NCBI GenBank assembly: GCA_005779525.1
Contig: SXIZ01000055.1
Location: 1 to 7,135 of the forward strand
Direction: 5' to 3'
Length of the DNA stretch: 7,135 nt
From: Methylococcaceae bacterium
GTDB lineage: Bacteria > Pseudomonadota > Gammaproteobacteria > Methylococcales > Methylomonadaceae
A model generated the notes under the pieces. The model was not told the DNA's origin. It saw only the letters and a program-made list of their open reading frames with translations, and made no database searches. Both the position numbers and the translations under genes were made by a program. Below are positions 1 through 5,463 of this stretch, in pieces (position 1 is the first letter of the stretch; each line of letters opens with the position of its first letter).

Positions 1-1
1 T

Positions 2-610
2 GACAAAGCTGTTTTAGAACGCGAGGCGCAAGTAGCGATTTCCTGGATTTATTTACGTGGCGGGCAGCTAGATTTTATTCCTGATCCGCAAGTGGCCCCT
101 ACTAGCAATAGCATCAACGTTTCTAGCAGTGCCGCGTGTAAACAGCATTTATTAGGCTGGCCTGGACGCTTAGGCCTGGAGCGTCCCATCAATTTAAGCT
201 CAGCCTGTCTTCAAGAGTTATTAACAATCTTGCCAGCCCCGCGAGGACACTTACCGCTGTTAGTCTTGGGTACGGGCGAATGTAATGCCCCGGCGTTTTT
301 ACTGGCGACTTTGTTGGAGCAAGCTGGGTGGTGTTGTAAAGTGCAAGCTACAACTCGCTCACCGATACTCAAAGGTCAAGCCATTCAGGCTATTAGCCAA
401 TTTACGGATAATTACGAAGATAATATTCCCAATTTTATTTATAACGTATTTCCAGAAGATTATCTGCAGATCATCGTCTGTCACGAGACCCCGTTGAACG
501 CAGAAATTCAACATTTATTAACCCAGTGGCAGGCCATCAGTGCGCGGTTTGCCATGTTGGATAGCTCTCATTCTCAGGATAGCATTGATGCAACGTTTTA
601 TTTTTGTTGA
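2..610 (+). CDS. TRSP-domain C-terminal part of a ter-operon-type phosphoribosyltransferase (5' end outside window)
   Basis: The reading frame is open from base 2 and gives 202 residues before TGA at 608-610. The GTG at 92 is an internal valine and not the start, because clearly protein-like sequence (AISWIYLRGGQLDFIPDPQ) precedes it in frame. The visible part holds the signature TTRSP motif, with codons for TRSP at 353-364. It also has an earlier glycine-rich strand-turn (LLVLGTGECNAPAF) and a closing acidic region. In this family the TRSP domain sits C-terminal to a PRTase_2 phosphoribosyltransferase domain, and the genes belong to the biosynthetic module linked to tellurite/stress (ter) operons. 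That module is predicted, not proven, to make a nucleoside-like compound. The catalytic PRPP-binding loop of the PRTase half would lie upstream and is not visible. The 3' end overlaps the next gene by 23 bases, which suggests translational coupling. The domain call rests on motif recognition and is fairly secure; the substrate is unknown. Confidence 0.8.
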   Translation, partial: DKAVLEREAQVAISWIYLRGGQLDFIPDPQVAPTSNSINVSSSAACKQHLLGWPGRLGLERPINLSSACLQELLTILPAPRGHLPLLVLGTGECNAPAFLLATLLEQAGWCCKVQATTRSPILKGQAIQAISQFTDNYEDNIPNFIYNVFPEDYLQIIVCHETPLNAEIQHLLTQWQAISARFAMLDSSHSQDSIDATFYFC

Positions 611-1361
611 TCTCGATGACACCTTGTTCCAAACACTTCGAAAATGTCCTGAAGGGGATCCGCACCTAGAGGCACGTGCCTTTCTCGCCAATAATTCCGC
701 TAATTCCTTTGCTAGCACAAAGCAACAGTGGCTATGGTCTTGGATCAGCGAAGGATTTCGGGTGGTGCCTGTCACCGGACGAGATTTAGGGAGTTTTGAG
801 CGGGTCAACTTGCCATTTGCAGAAGACATCGTACTTAATCATGGTGCGGTGATTCTGACACCCGAGCGGGAAGTTGATCCTGAATGGATGCAGGGCATGC
901 TCACTGCTTTACCCGCATATTACCCAAATTTCATGCAGCTCTGGCAAGCGCTAGAGCAGTTTGCAGTCCATAAGCCTGAGTACAAGTTGCGTTTAGTCGA
1001 AGATTTTGGGCAGCTGTGGTACGGGGTGATTAAACATCAGCAGGCCAGTGAGGCCAGTTTGCAACAATTATTAATTGAGCACATTTTGCCCCATCCAAGT
1101 GTGCAAGATGGCAGTTTATATTGGCATTTGAATGGAAATAACTTAGCAGTGTTACCCAAAATAATTAACAAAGAATCTGCAGTTACTTATCTACTCGCAC
1201 GTTATCAGCGTGAATATGGCCCAGTGCTTAGTTTTGGTGCCGGAGATAGTCTTTCTGATGCGCCGTTTTTAGCTTTATGTGATTATGCAATTTTACCTAA
1301 AGGCACGCAATTACATACCCAGACGTTTTGTAAGCGCAGTGACCAGCAAGTTTCTGGATAA
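588..1361 (+). CDS. HAD-superfamily hydrolase (phosphatase) of the ter-type biosynthetic module
   Basis: This 257-residue cytosolic protein has all four HAD motifs. They are DLDDT at residues 8-12 (nucleophile Asp8, acid/base Asp10), Thr63 in VTGR, Lys195 in INKES, and GDSLSD at 219-224 with the Mg-binding acids. About 110 residues between motifs II and III are consistent with a C2-type cap, as in Cof/sucrose-phosphatase-like members, so a small phosphorylated metabolite is the likely substrate. The frame is open further upstream to 540, but ATG 588 is preferred: AGGA at 576-579 lies eight bases before it, and the DxDxT motif then falls at the expected N-terminal position. The gene begins inside the end of the TRSP gene (23-base overlap), so the two are almost certainly cotranscribed. 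HAD phosphatases are regular partners of TRSP-PRTase genes in ter-linked operons, where a dephosphorylation step after phosphoribosyl transfer has been proposed. The exact reaction is not known. Confidence 0.85.
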   Translation: MQRFIFVDLDDTLFQTLRKCPEGDPHLEARAFLANNSANSFASTKQQWLWSWISEGFRVVPVTGRDLGSFERVNLPFAEDIVLNHGAVILTPEREVDPEWMQGMLTALPAYYPNFMQLWQALEQFAVHKPEYKLRLVEDFGQLWYGVIKHQQASEASLQQLLIEHILPHPSVQDGSLYWHLNGNNLAVLPKIINKESAVTYLLARYQREYGPVLSFGAGDSLSDAPFLALCDYAILPKGTQLHTQTFCKRSDQQVSG

Positions 1362-1443
1362 CGCCTAGGCCAACCCTTTACCCTCGCGGCAGCTAAATTT
1401 CAAAATTTCGTACAGTATCAACATAGACAATCAAAAGGTTTTC

Positions 1444-3060
1444 GTGACATTCAAAAAAATTTCCGCTCTGGGCAATTTTCCCGCAGTACAGCTCTGCAGT
1501 ATTTTATTGATGGGATTGCTTTTTATAACCATCAAACTCGACGGTGTCTCGCTAGATCAAACGTTGTGGGCCGAGGACGGTCCCATTTTTATTAGCCAAG
1601 CACGAGACTACGGGCTAGCAACCTTACTGATTCCTTATAATGGCTATTATCTGTTATACCCTAGGCTGATTGCTTGGTTGAGTTGTGCTTTTGACTTGGC
1701 GGCGACGCCGAAAATATTTTTCGTAGGCTGGGTATTCGCATTTTTTAGCCTCATATTTACGCTATTTCAGAAAGCCAGGCAATTTACTGCAAGCTATCTA
1801 GAAATCGCTGCTGTTTGTCTACTGGCGATTGCCTTACCGCACAGTTGTGAAGTATTTTTTACTTTGACCAATGCGCAATGGATGCTGGGTTGTAGCTTAA
1901 CGTTATTGCTTTTGGTTCCCAGCAACGCTCCTGCGACCACACTCGAAAAAATTATTCTTGGTATGGCTTGCTTAACCGGGCCATTTACTCTGGTGTTAGT
2001 GCCGTTGGCTATTGTGCAAATGAGTTTGTTGCGCGATTGGCCACAACGCAAAAATATCTATCTATGGATTGCTGCAGGGGCGATATTACAAATCAGTGCT
2101 TTGGTTTTTTCCAAACGCCTTAGCGAAGGGGCGATGGATAAAGACCTAAATCATTGGGGGGCGGCGCTCTGGCATTTTTTCAGTTTTGATGCCAGTCAAC
2201 CGCTCATTCTCTGGGTGTGCGCCACCTTCTGGCTAGTGGCAGTTTACGGTTGGGGGCAACAATGGCATAAACTAGACTTGCGCAACTGTAATTCACCCGC
2301 ATCTATCTCACTGCTGTTGTGTTTGGCAGCTGCGTTGTTCTTTCTTGCGGGTTTGCTCGCTGGGAAAACTGCCCCCCAACAACTACATCCCTTAGGTGGG
2401 GGGAGCCGCTATTTTTTCATTCCTTATCAGCTGTTACTTTTATCCGTGTGGTTAGTCTTGCTCAAGCAACCGCGCTTAAAGCTATTGCTTATGCTTGCGT
2501 GGAGTGTACTGAGTTATCAAGGTTTTACGCAATTATCTCGGGATGATTATCACTTTCAAGCCTACGCGCAATTTGCCAAGCAAAATCCCCATGTCACCCT
2601 ACCCATTAACCCGCAGATCGAAAAAGCCACTGGGTGGAATATCGATTTTAAACGCCAATTGCCTGATCAAATTGGTGCCAGCACGCATTCGTTTTACTTG
2701 GATACGGAAAATGTCCAGCTACAACAGCTTAAGACGTTTCCTGGGCCCTTTATCGCCCCAACGTATTTCGCACTGAATGAACAGGCGGCCTTTATTCTAA
2801 GTTCGAAGCAGTCCTGTGCGCAGGTTCAATATCTGGGGTTTCAGGCTAAAATCGCTCGTTATGTCGGTGGTTGGGTAGATCTCTCCTGGAGTCCCACCAC
2901 AGAGTTTTCCGTGCAAAATACTATCCGACGCTATTATCCTGCAGGCGATGTCCTGGTGCATTTTGCCTTTCCGGCTGCGGGGGTCAGACATTTACGTTTT
3001 GCGCCAATGTCCAAAAAGGGTCCAGTGCAAATTCTTGAAATCAGCATTTGGTGTCTCTAG
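1444..3060 (+). CDS. polytopic membrane protein, WAEDG family, GT-C glycosyltransferase-like
   Basis: The start is GTG 1444, five bases after an AAGG at 1435-1438; the gene gives 538 residues. An N-terminal membrane segment (about 15-31) is followed by an extracytoplasmic loop with WAEDGPIF at 42-49 and later YPRLIAWL at 72-79. Further hydrophobic segments lie near 91-108, 119-133, 145-159, 169-192, 204-222, 252-270, 286-306, 324-340 and 345-358. The motif GGGSRYFFIPYQ at 318-329 precedes the last pair. Residues about 365-538 are soluble and beta-rich in appearance. A first periplasmic loop carrying an acidic pair, followed by many membrane segments and a terminal soluble domain, is the plan of GT-C polyprenyl-phosphate-sugar glycosyltransferases. 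The WAEDG arrangement is one I recognise from uncharacterised bacterial membrane proteins of this kind. Donor, acceptor and catalytic role are inference. It lies 82 bases after the HAD gene on the same strand, without a clear terminator between them, so it may share the transcript. The alternative is a non-enzymatic membrane protein. Confidence 0.65.
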   Translation: MTFKKISALGNFPAVQLCSILLMGLLFITIKLDGVSLDQTLWAEDGPIFISQARDYGLATLLIPYNGYYLLYPRLIAWLSCAFDLAATPKIFFVGWVFAFFSLIFTLFQKARQFTASYLEIAAVCLLAIALPHSCEVFFTLTNAQWMLGCSLTLLLLVPSNAPATTLEKIILGMACLTGPFTLVLVPLAIVQMSLLRDWPQRKNIYLWIAAGAILQISALVFSKRLSEGAMDKDLNHWGAALWHFFSFDASQPLILWVCATFWLVAVYGWGQQWHKLDLRNCNSPASISLLLCLAAALFFLAGLLAGKTAPQQLHPLGGGSRYFFIPYQLLLLSVWLVLLKQPRLKLLLMLAWSVLSYQGFTQLSRDDYHFQAYAQFAKQNPHVTLPINPQIEKATGWNIDFKRQLPDQIGASTHSFYLDTENVQLQQLKTFPGPFIAPTYFALNEQAAFILSSKQSCAQVQYLGFQAKIARYVGGWVDLSWSPTTEFSVQNTIRRYYPAGDVLVHFAFPAAGVRHLRFAPMSKKGPVQILEISIWCL

Positions 3061-3210
3061 GTGGCTCTACAGCTGTTTAAGCCAAGTGTAAAAATAAATT
3101 TAAAAATCCTAATTTAACAGCGTGATGCGGCTATTTTTTAACACACTAGCTTAATAATTTGCTTTAAAATAGAAATATCCCTTATTCACGTATTTAGCTC
3201 AAATAAAACC
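3061..3210. other. AT-rich intergenic region before the HTH gene
   Basis: This 150-base spacer is very rich in A and T. A loose inverted repeat (GCTGTT at 3072-3077, AACAGC at 3116-3121) has a 38-base loop and is unlikely to terminate efficiently. A T-run at 3134-3139 follows only a three-pair AGC/GCT stem, so any terminator for the membrane-protein gene is weak. TAAAAT at 3165-3170 could serve as a -10 box 40 bases before ATG 3211, but no good -35 box lies at the right spacing. The promoter is therefore unproven. Confidence 0.35.
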
Positions 3211-3930
3211 ATGTTAAACACTAAGCAAGAACGCGCTATTTTTTTACTGACTGCCGGAATCTCGCCGATTACTATCGTGCAGGAGCTTGAAATCACCAAC
3301 GAAATACTGCATGGCTGGTTGCAGCAAGACTATTTCATGACGGCGCTCACCCAGCATAAAAATGCCTGTCGCGAAGCCAATCGTAACCGTCTGGAATATT
3401 TATTCGGTCGTGCACTGAATGCGTTAGATGATGTGCTAAAAACTGGAAATGCCAGCGAAAAACTCCAAGCTGTAGAATTGTTATTCGACCGCTACAGTGC
3501 CATCCAACCTGTAAAACAGGAATTAACCGCTCAAACTGCAGCCGCTCCCGAAACTCAACCTTCGCCAGTTTTGGAGGCAGAGACTGAAATCCAAGTGGAA
3601 GCGCCCAAAATTAATCCCAGCTTACACGTGAAAGTCGATAAAGATCCCGAGGACCTAGATCTATTGGATTTACCAAGCTTAAAAATTGAGCCGCGTCAGA
3701 TAGAACATGAGAATTTTGGTGAAGTGGATGAAACTATTTTGGAGGAATGTCTTGATGATCTGCAGTTGTTTCTCAATGGTGCCATGCCCATCGAAAAAGC
3801 TAAAGCCAGATTGTACCCAATCATCGACCCTAATCACTTAAATCTTGAAAGCGCAAAAGCCATTCTGCCAGATGTCATCAAACAGGTGAGTATTAACCAC
3901 GCCAAAAATTCCTTTGTGATTAAGACGTAA
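3211..3930 (+). CDS. orphan HTH protein, terminase small-subunit-like N-terminus, unrecognised C-terminal domain
   Basis: This 239-residue protein starts at ATG 3211. No good Shine-Dalgarno precedes it (the upstream bases are CTCAAATAAAACC). Residues 4-45 read as a helix-turn-helix (KQERAIFLLTAGIS, then VQELEITNEILHGWLQQ). Residues 55-97 form a helical tail (NRLEYLFGRALNALDDVL, then EKLQAVELLFDRY). This is the pattern of phage terminase small-subunit and homeodomain-like DNA-binding proteins, in which the helical tail supports oligomerisation. From about 100 to 168 the chain is low-complexity, rich in Glu, Pro, Gln and Asp, and probably disordered. Residues 169-239 look folded, with predicted helices near 173-189, 193-201 and 211-229, and match no family I recognise. 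No large terminase, portal or other phage gene lies nearby. A DNA-binding or regulatory role is inferred from the N-terminal half only. Confidence 0.6.
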   Translation: MLNTKQERAIFLLTAGISPITIVQELEITNEILHGWLQQDYFMTALTQHKNACREANRNRLEYLFGRALNALDDVLKTGNASEKLQAVELLFDRYSAIQPVKQELTAQTAAAPETQPSPVLEAETEIQVEAPKINPSLHVKVDKDPEDLDLLDLPSLKIEPRQIEHENFGEVDETILEECLDDLQLFLNGAMPIEKAKARLYPIIDPNHLNLESAKAILPDVIKQVSINHAKNSFVIKT

Positions 3931-3945
3931 GTCAGCAAAATTATT

Positions 3946-3968
3946 AGCAATTCTCATTAGGGTAATGG
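3946..3968 (+). repeat. direct repeat copy 1 (23 bases)
   Basis: The sequence starts AGCAATTCTCATTAGG and aligns without gaps to 4159-4181, with 19 of 23 positions identical (counted by eye). It starts 16 bases after the HTH stop codon and marks the left edge of the palindrome-rich stretch. Confidence 0.55.
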
Positions 3969-3999
3969 CAGACTGATCAATAAAGAGAATAGCTGCCAA

Positions 4000-4068
4000 G
4001 TTGTCGGGTTAGGTGCGCGGGTAACTTAAATGCGTTTTAAAATGGGTGTGTTGCACACCCAACCCAAC
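4000..4068. repeat. imperfect long inverted repeat, REP-like element 1
   Basis: The left arm, GTTGTCGGGTTAGGTGCGC at 4000-4018, pairs imperfectly with the right arm GCACACCCAACCCAAC at 4053-4068, whose reverse complement is GTTGGGTTGGGTGTGC. The right arm also forms a local perfect hairpin, TGGGTGTG-TTG-CACACCCA, at 4043-4061. The left arm shares GTCGGGTTA with the second element at 4112. The element looks like a rearranged or decayed relative of that one. Confidence 0.55.
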
Positions 4069-4111
4069 ATTCAGGATCCTGACAAATTGCATTATGCATA
4101 AAAAACCGTAG

Positions 4112-4137
4112 GTCGGGTTAGCACCGCGTAACCCGAC
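4112..4137. repeat. REP-like palindrome, element 2
   Basis: GTCGGGTTA (4112-4120) and TAACCCGAC (4129-4137) are perfect nine-base arms around an eight-base centre, GCACCGCG. The immediate context, CGTAG before the left arm and AGT after the right, resembles the GTAGGTCGGGTTAGC...GTAACCCGAC palindromes scattered between genes in many gammaproteobacterial and cyanobacterial genomes. That assignment is from memory; copy number in this genome is unknown. There is no T-tract, so it is not a classical intrinsic terminator, although such a stem could protect mRNA 3' ends. Confidence 0.7.
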
Positions 4138-4158
4138 AGTAAGAAGGACTCCATTGTC

Positions 4159-4181
4159 AGCAAATCTCATTATGGGAAGGG
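4159..4181 (+). repeat. direct repeat copy 2 (23 bases)
   Basis: The sequence starts AGCAAATCTCATTATGG and matches 3946-3968 at 19 of 23 positions without gaps. The bases just before it, GTC, also match those at 3931-3933 in front of another AGCAAA, so the repeat may be part of a longer decayed duplication. The two copies enclose both REP-like palindromes. Confidence 0.55.
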
Positions 4182-4228
4182 AATGTATCCAATATGCTGA
4201 TTAGCATCCTGACGAAAACTCCTGTTGT

Positions 4229-4259
4229 GCATTACAGTGCTATACTTTCGCTGTAATGC
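4229..4259 (+). promoter_or_regulatory. extended -10 promoter inside a perfect inverted repeat, upstream of the ASCH gene
   Basis: GCATTACAG (4229-4237) and CTGTAATGC (4251-4259) are perfect nine-base inverted arms. Between them lies TGCTATACT (4238-4246), which fits the extended -10 form TGn-TATAAT with one mismatch (TATACT). No good -35 box is found 15-19 bases upstream, as expected for an extended -10 promoter. Transcription toward the ASCH gene would start near 4253 and give a leader of about 115 bases. The arms would then flank the -10 element and could bind a dimeric regulator that blocks RNA polymerase. No transcription start or regulator is known; this is a reading of the sequence. 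Confidence 0.45.
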
Positions 4260-4275
4260 TTACCGACACCAGCTC

Positions 4276-4309
4276 GAGCACCCCGTTGGCGAATGGGCCA
4301 GGGCTGCTC
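4276..4309 (+). other. stable hairpin in the presumed ASCH mRNA leader
   Basis: GAGCA (4276-4280) pairs with TGCTC (4305-4309), CCC (4282-4284) with GGG (4301-4303), and TGGC (4287-4290) with GCCA (4297-4300). That gives twelve pairs, eleven of them in a GC-rich setting, with one C-C mismatch, a two-base bulge and a six-base loop. It ends 59 bases before the ASCH start and does not cover the AGGA ribosome site. No T-run follows, so it is not a terminator. It matches no riboswitch or leader family I recognise. Confidence 0.5.
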
Positions 4310-4368
4310 CAGATCGGAAAGCGCTAAACACCCACTAATTGCCCACCGACCACTAGGAATTGCTTGCA

Positions 4369-4704
4369 ATGTCGAATACTGAACTGCCACCGAAAACCTG
4401 TGAAATTGATCGCTTAGTCCGTCACCCGAAACTCGTCGCGGCTGCCTTAGCCGGGACAAAAACCCAGCAACGTCGTGATGGTTTATATGCTTATCCCGAT
4501 GAAACCTTTGAGTTAGAAGGTGTGCCTTTTATCATTACGAGCATCAAGCGTGAGCGCATAGGGGACATGACTGATGTCGAAGCCCAAGCAGAAGGCTATC
4601 CGAATTTAGAAGTCTATAAACAAATTATCCTGCAAATGCATGCCAATATGACTTGGAATGAAGATGGTTTGGTGTGGGTGCATAGTTTCAAACGCCAGGA
4701 CTAA
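4369..4704 (+). CDS. ASCH-domain protein
   Basis: This is a 111-residue protein. The start is ATG 4369: AGGA at 4355-4358 is ten bases upstream, whereas the in-frame TTG at 4360 sits directly against that site. The whole protein fits one ASCH domain: the conserved GTKTQQRR loop at 29-36, a strand segment (FELEGVPFIITSIKRERIGDM, about 47-67), AEGYPNLEVYKQII at 74-87, and the closing WVHSFKR at 103-109. ASCH is a PUA-like beta-barrel that binds RNA or nucleosides; E. coli YqfB of this superfamily hydrolyses N4-acetylcytidine. Aligned by eye with YqfB from memory, the loop Lys (31) and probably the Glu (75) are kept, but the catalytic Thr position is Gln34. The same chemistry should therefore not be assumed. 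The gene stands alone, behind its own likely promoter, and converges with the M23 gene. Family assignment is secure; function is open. Confidence 0.82.
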   Translation: MSNTELPPKTCEIDRLVRHPKLVAAALAGTKTQQRRDGLYAYPDETFELEGVPFIITSIKRERIGDMTDVEAQAEGYPNLEVYKQIILQMHANMTWNEDGLVWVHSFKRQD

Positions 4705-4714
4705 ACTTTAGTCC
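4698..4714. other. hairpin at the ASCH stop codon
   Basis: GGACTAA (4698-4704) and TTAGTCC (4708-4714) form seven perfect pairs around a three-base loop. The left arm contains the TAA stop codon of the ASCH gene. No T-tract follows on either strand, so it is at best part of a non-classical 3' end. Confidence 0.4.
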
Positions 4715-4729
4715 ATGCAGGTGAATATC

Positions 4730-4763
4730 GCGCTCATACACCGCTGAGGTGCAGTATGGGCGC
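4730..4763. terminator. possible bidirectional terminator hairpin between convergent genes
   Basis: GCGCTCATAC (4730-4739) pairs with GTATGGGCGC (4754-4763) over ten positions, one of them a G-T wobble. An inner ACC/GGT pairing (4740-4742, 4748-4750) may extend the stem. It sits midway between the stop codons of the ASCH gene (4704) and the M23 gene (4791), where transcripts from both sides would end. It lacks a T-run on either strand, so strength as an intrinsic terminator is doubtful. Confidence 0.35.
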
Positions 4764-4790
4764 TGCATAGCACTGAGGACTCACTGAAGT

Positions 4791-5450
4791 TTACGGCAGA
4801 TTTAGCAGTGTGACCGGGTTTTGGGTCATGTGCATGATCTCTGTTGCAGGGCAATAACCCGCACAAGAAATGCCTGCCAGCCCCGCTTTCCCAGGATAGT
4901 GCACCCGTACCTCAAGGTGCAGATGGGGTTTACTCGCTAACCCTTTCATCCCCACGGTTCCTAAAAACTGACCACGCGTCAAATGGGTGTTGCTTTGCAC
5001 CGCAGTGGTTTCTAAATGAAAGTAATTGACCAGACGAGAATCGGCTAAACGCACTGCAATTTGTCCAGTCAAATTTGACACATGTTCAACATATCCAGCC
5101 GTCACTGCATAAATCGCCGTGCCCAGCGGCTGCTCAAAGTCAATGCCAGCATGCACCTCTAAGCCCAGGGTCGCATAAGGCCTGTCCAAATAACCGCAGC
5201 TGGCGCCAGCGCTGTGTTTAAACAAGCGGTAGCCGAGTGCTTGAATGTCTGCTGTATCTCGTGCGATGGCAGGATCACTGCAACGCTCGGGGATTGTCGA
5301 TGGAGCTGCGAGCTCCGTTAGGCTGGAGCTTTGGGGGACTAAATAATGACAACAACCGCTCAATATTAACCCCAGCGCGGTTGGGTAGAGAATAGCTAAA
5401 GCTAACAATCCAGGCCTAAATCGCCGAGTTTCAAGCTGTTCAATCACCAC
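4791..5450 (-). CDS. M23-family metallopeptidase, predicted lipoprotein
   Basis: From GTG at 5450 the gene gives 219 residues; AAGGA at 5465-5461 lies ten bases upstream of it. A TTG at 5471 would add seven residues but has no ribosome site. A basic start (RRFR) and a hydrophobic stretch (GLLALAILYPTALGLIL) lead to the lipobox LSGC with Cys33, so the protein is probably lipid-anchored after signal peptidase II cleavage. The M23 (LytM-like) domain fills the C-terminal part. The zinc ligands are His100 and Asp104 in VHAGIDF and His178 in HLHLEV, and the catalytic histidines are His145 and His176. All are present, so it should be an active endopeptidase cutting peptidoglycan cross-links or similar peptides in the periplasm. 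The M23 domain ends close to the C-terminus without any LysM or SPOR domain. It starts 13 bases after the TonB-receptor stop codon, on the same strand, which implies cotranscription. Target and physiological role are unknown. Confidence 0.85.
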   Translation of the reverse strand: MVIEQLETRRFRPGLLALAILYPTALGLILSGCCHYLVPQSSSLTELAAPSTIPERCSDPAIARDTADIQALGYRLFKHSAGASCGYLDRPYATLGLEVHAGIDFEQPLGTAIYAVTAGYVEHVSNLTGQIAVRLADSRLVNYFHLETTAVQSNTHLTRGQFLGTVGMKGLASKPHLHLEVRVHYPGKAGLAGISCAGYCPATEIMHMTQNPVTLLNLP

Positions 5451-5463
5451 TACTGCGCCGTCC

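Larger units (their letters stand above)
3931..4368. other. 438-base region without a protein gene: REP-like elements, then ASCH promoter and leader
   Basis: I see no convincing coding frame here on either strand. The first half (to about 4185) consists of palindromic repeat elements framed by a degenerate direct repeat. The second half contains an inverted repeat holding a likely promoter, and a stably paired leader in front of the ASCH gene. A smaller hairpin, ATGCT-GATT-AGCAT, lies at 4194-4207, and a perfect 12-base palindrome, TCAGGATCCTGA, at 4071-4082. A five-pair stem GGCAG/CTGCC (3967-3971, 3993-3997) follows the HTH gene but has no T-tract, so no clear terminator of that gene is visible. 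Confidence 0.6.

Noticed and set aside
92..94. GTG at 92 as the start of the first gene
   Set aside because: The frame is open to the left edge and the upstream residues continue the protein naturally; no ribosome site precedes it. The gene is simply cut by the window.
540..587. Longer N-terminus for the HAD protein (from base 540)
   Set aside because: The added residues overlap the upstream gene heavily and displace the DxDxT motif from its usual N-terminal position; ATG 588 has a well-placed AGGA.
518..829. Minus-strand open frame opposite the HAD gene
   Set aside because: It lies wholly against well-supported genes on the plus strand, has no ribosome site and resembles no known protein.
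3115..3140. Intrinsic terminator before the HTH gene (short stem plus T6 run)
   Set aside because: The stem has only three secure pairs; the T-run alone in such an AT-rich spacer is weak evidence.
3211..3930. Prophage or phage packaging locus
   Set aside because: Only the HTH half of one protein suggests it; no large terminase, portal, capsid, integrase or attachment site is visible in the window.
3941..3960. Fur-box-like sequence (TTATTAGCAATTCTCATTAG)
   Set aside because: One half fits the Fur consensus but the other matches only about three of seven positions. It lies behind the HTH gene, not in front of an iron gene, and is better explained as part of the direct repeat.
4232..4459. Minus-strand open frame across the ASCH promoter and start
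   Set aside because: Its residues are low-similarity and arginine-rich in a shadow-like way, and it overlaps the promoter repeat, the leader hairpin and the start of the ASCH gene.
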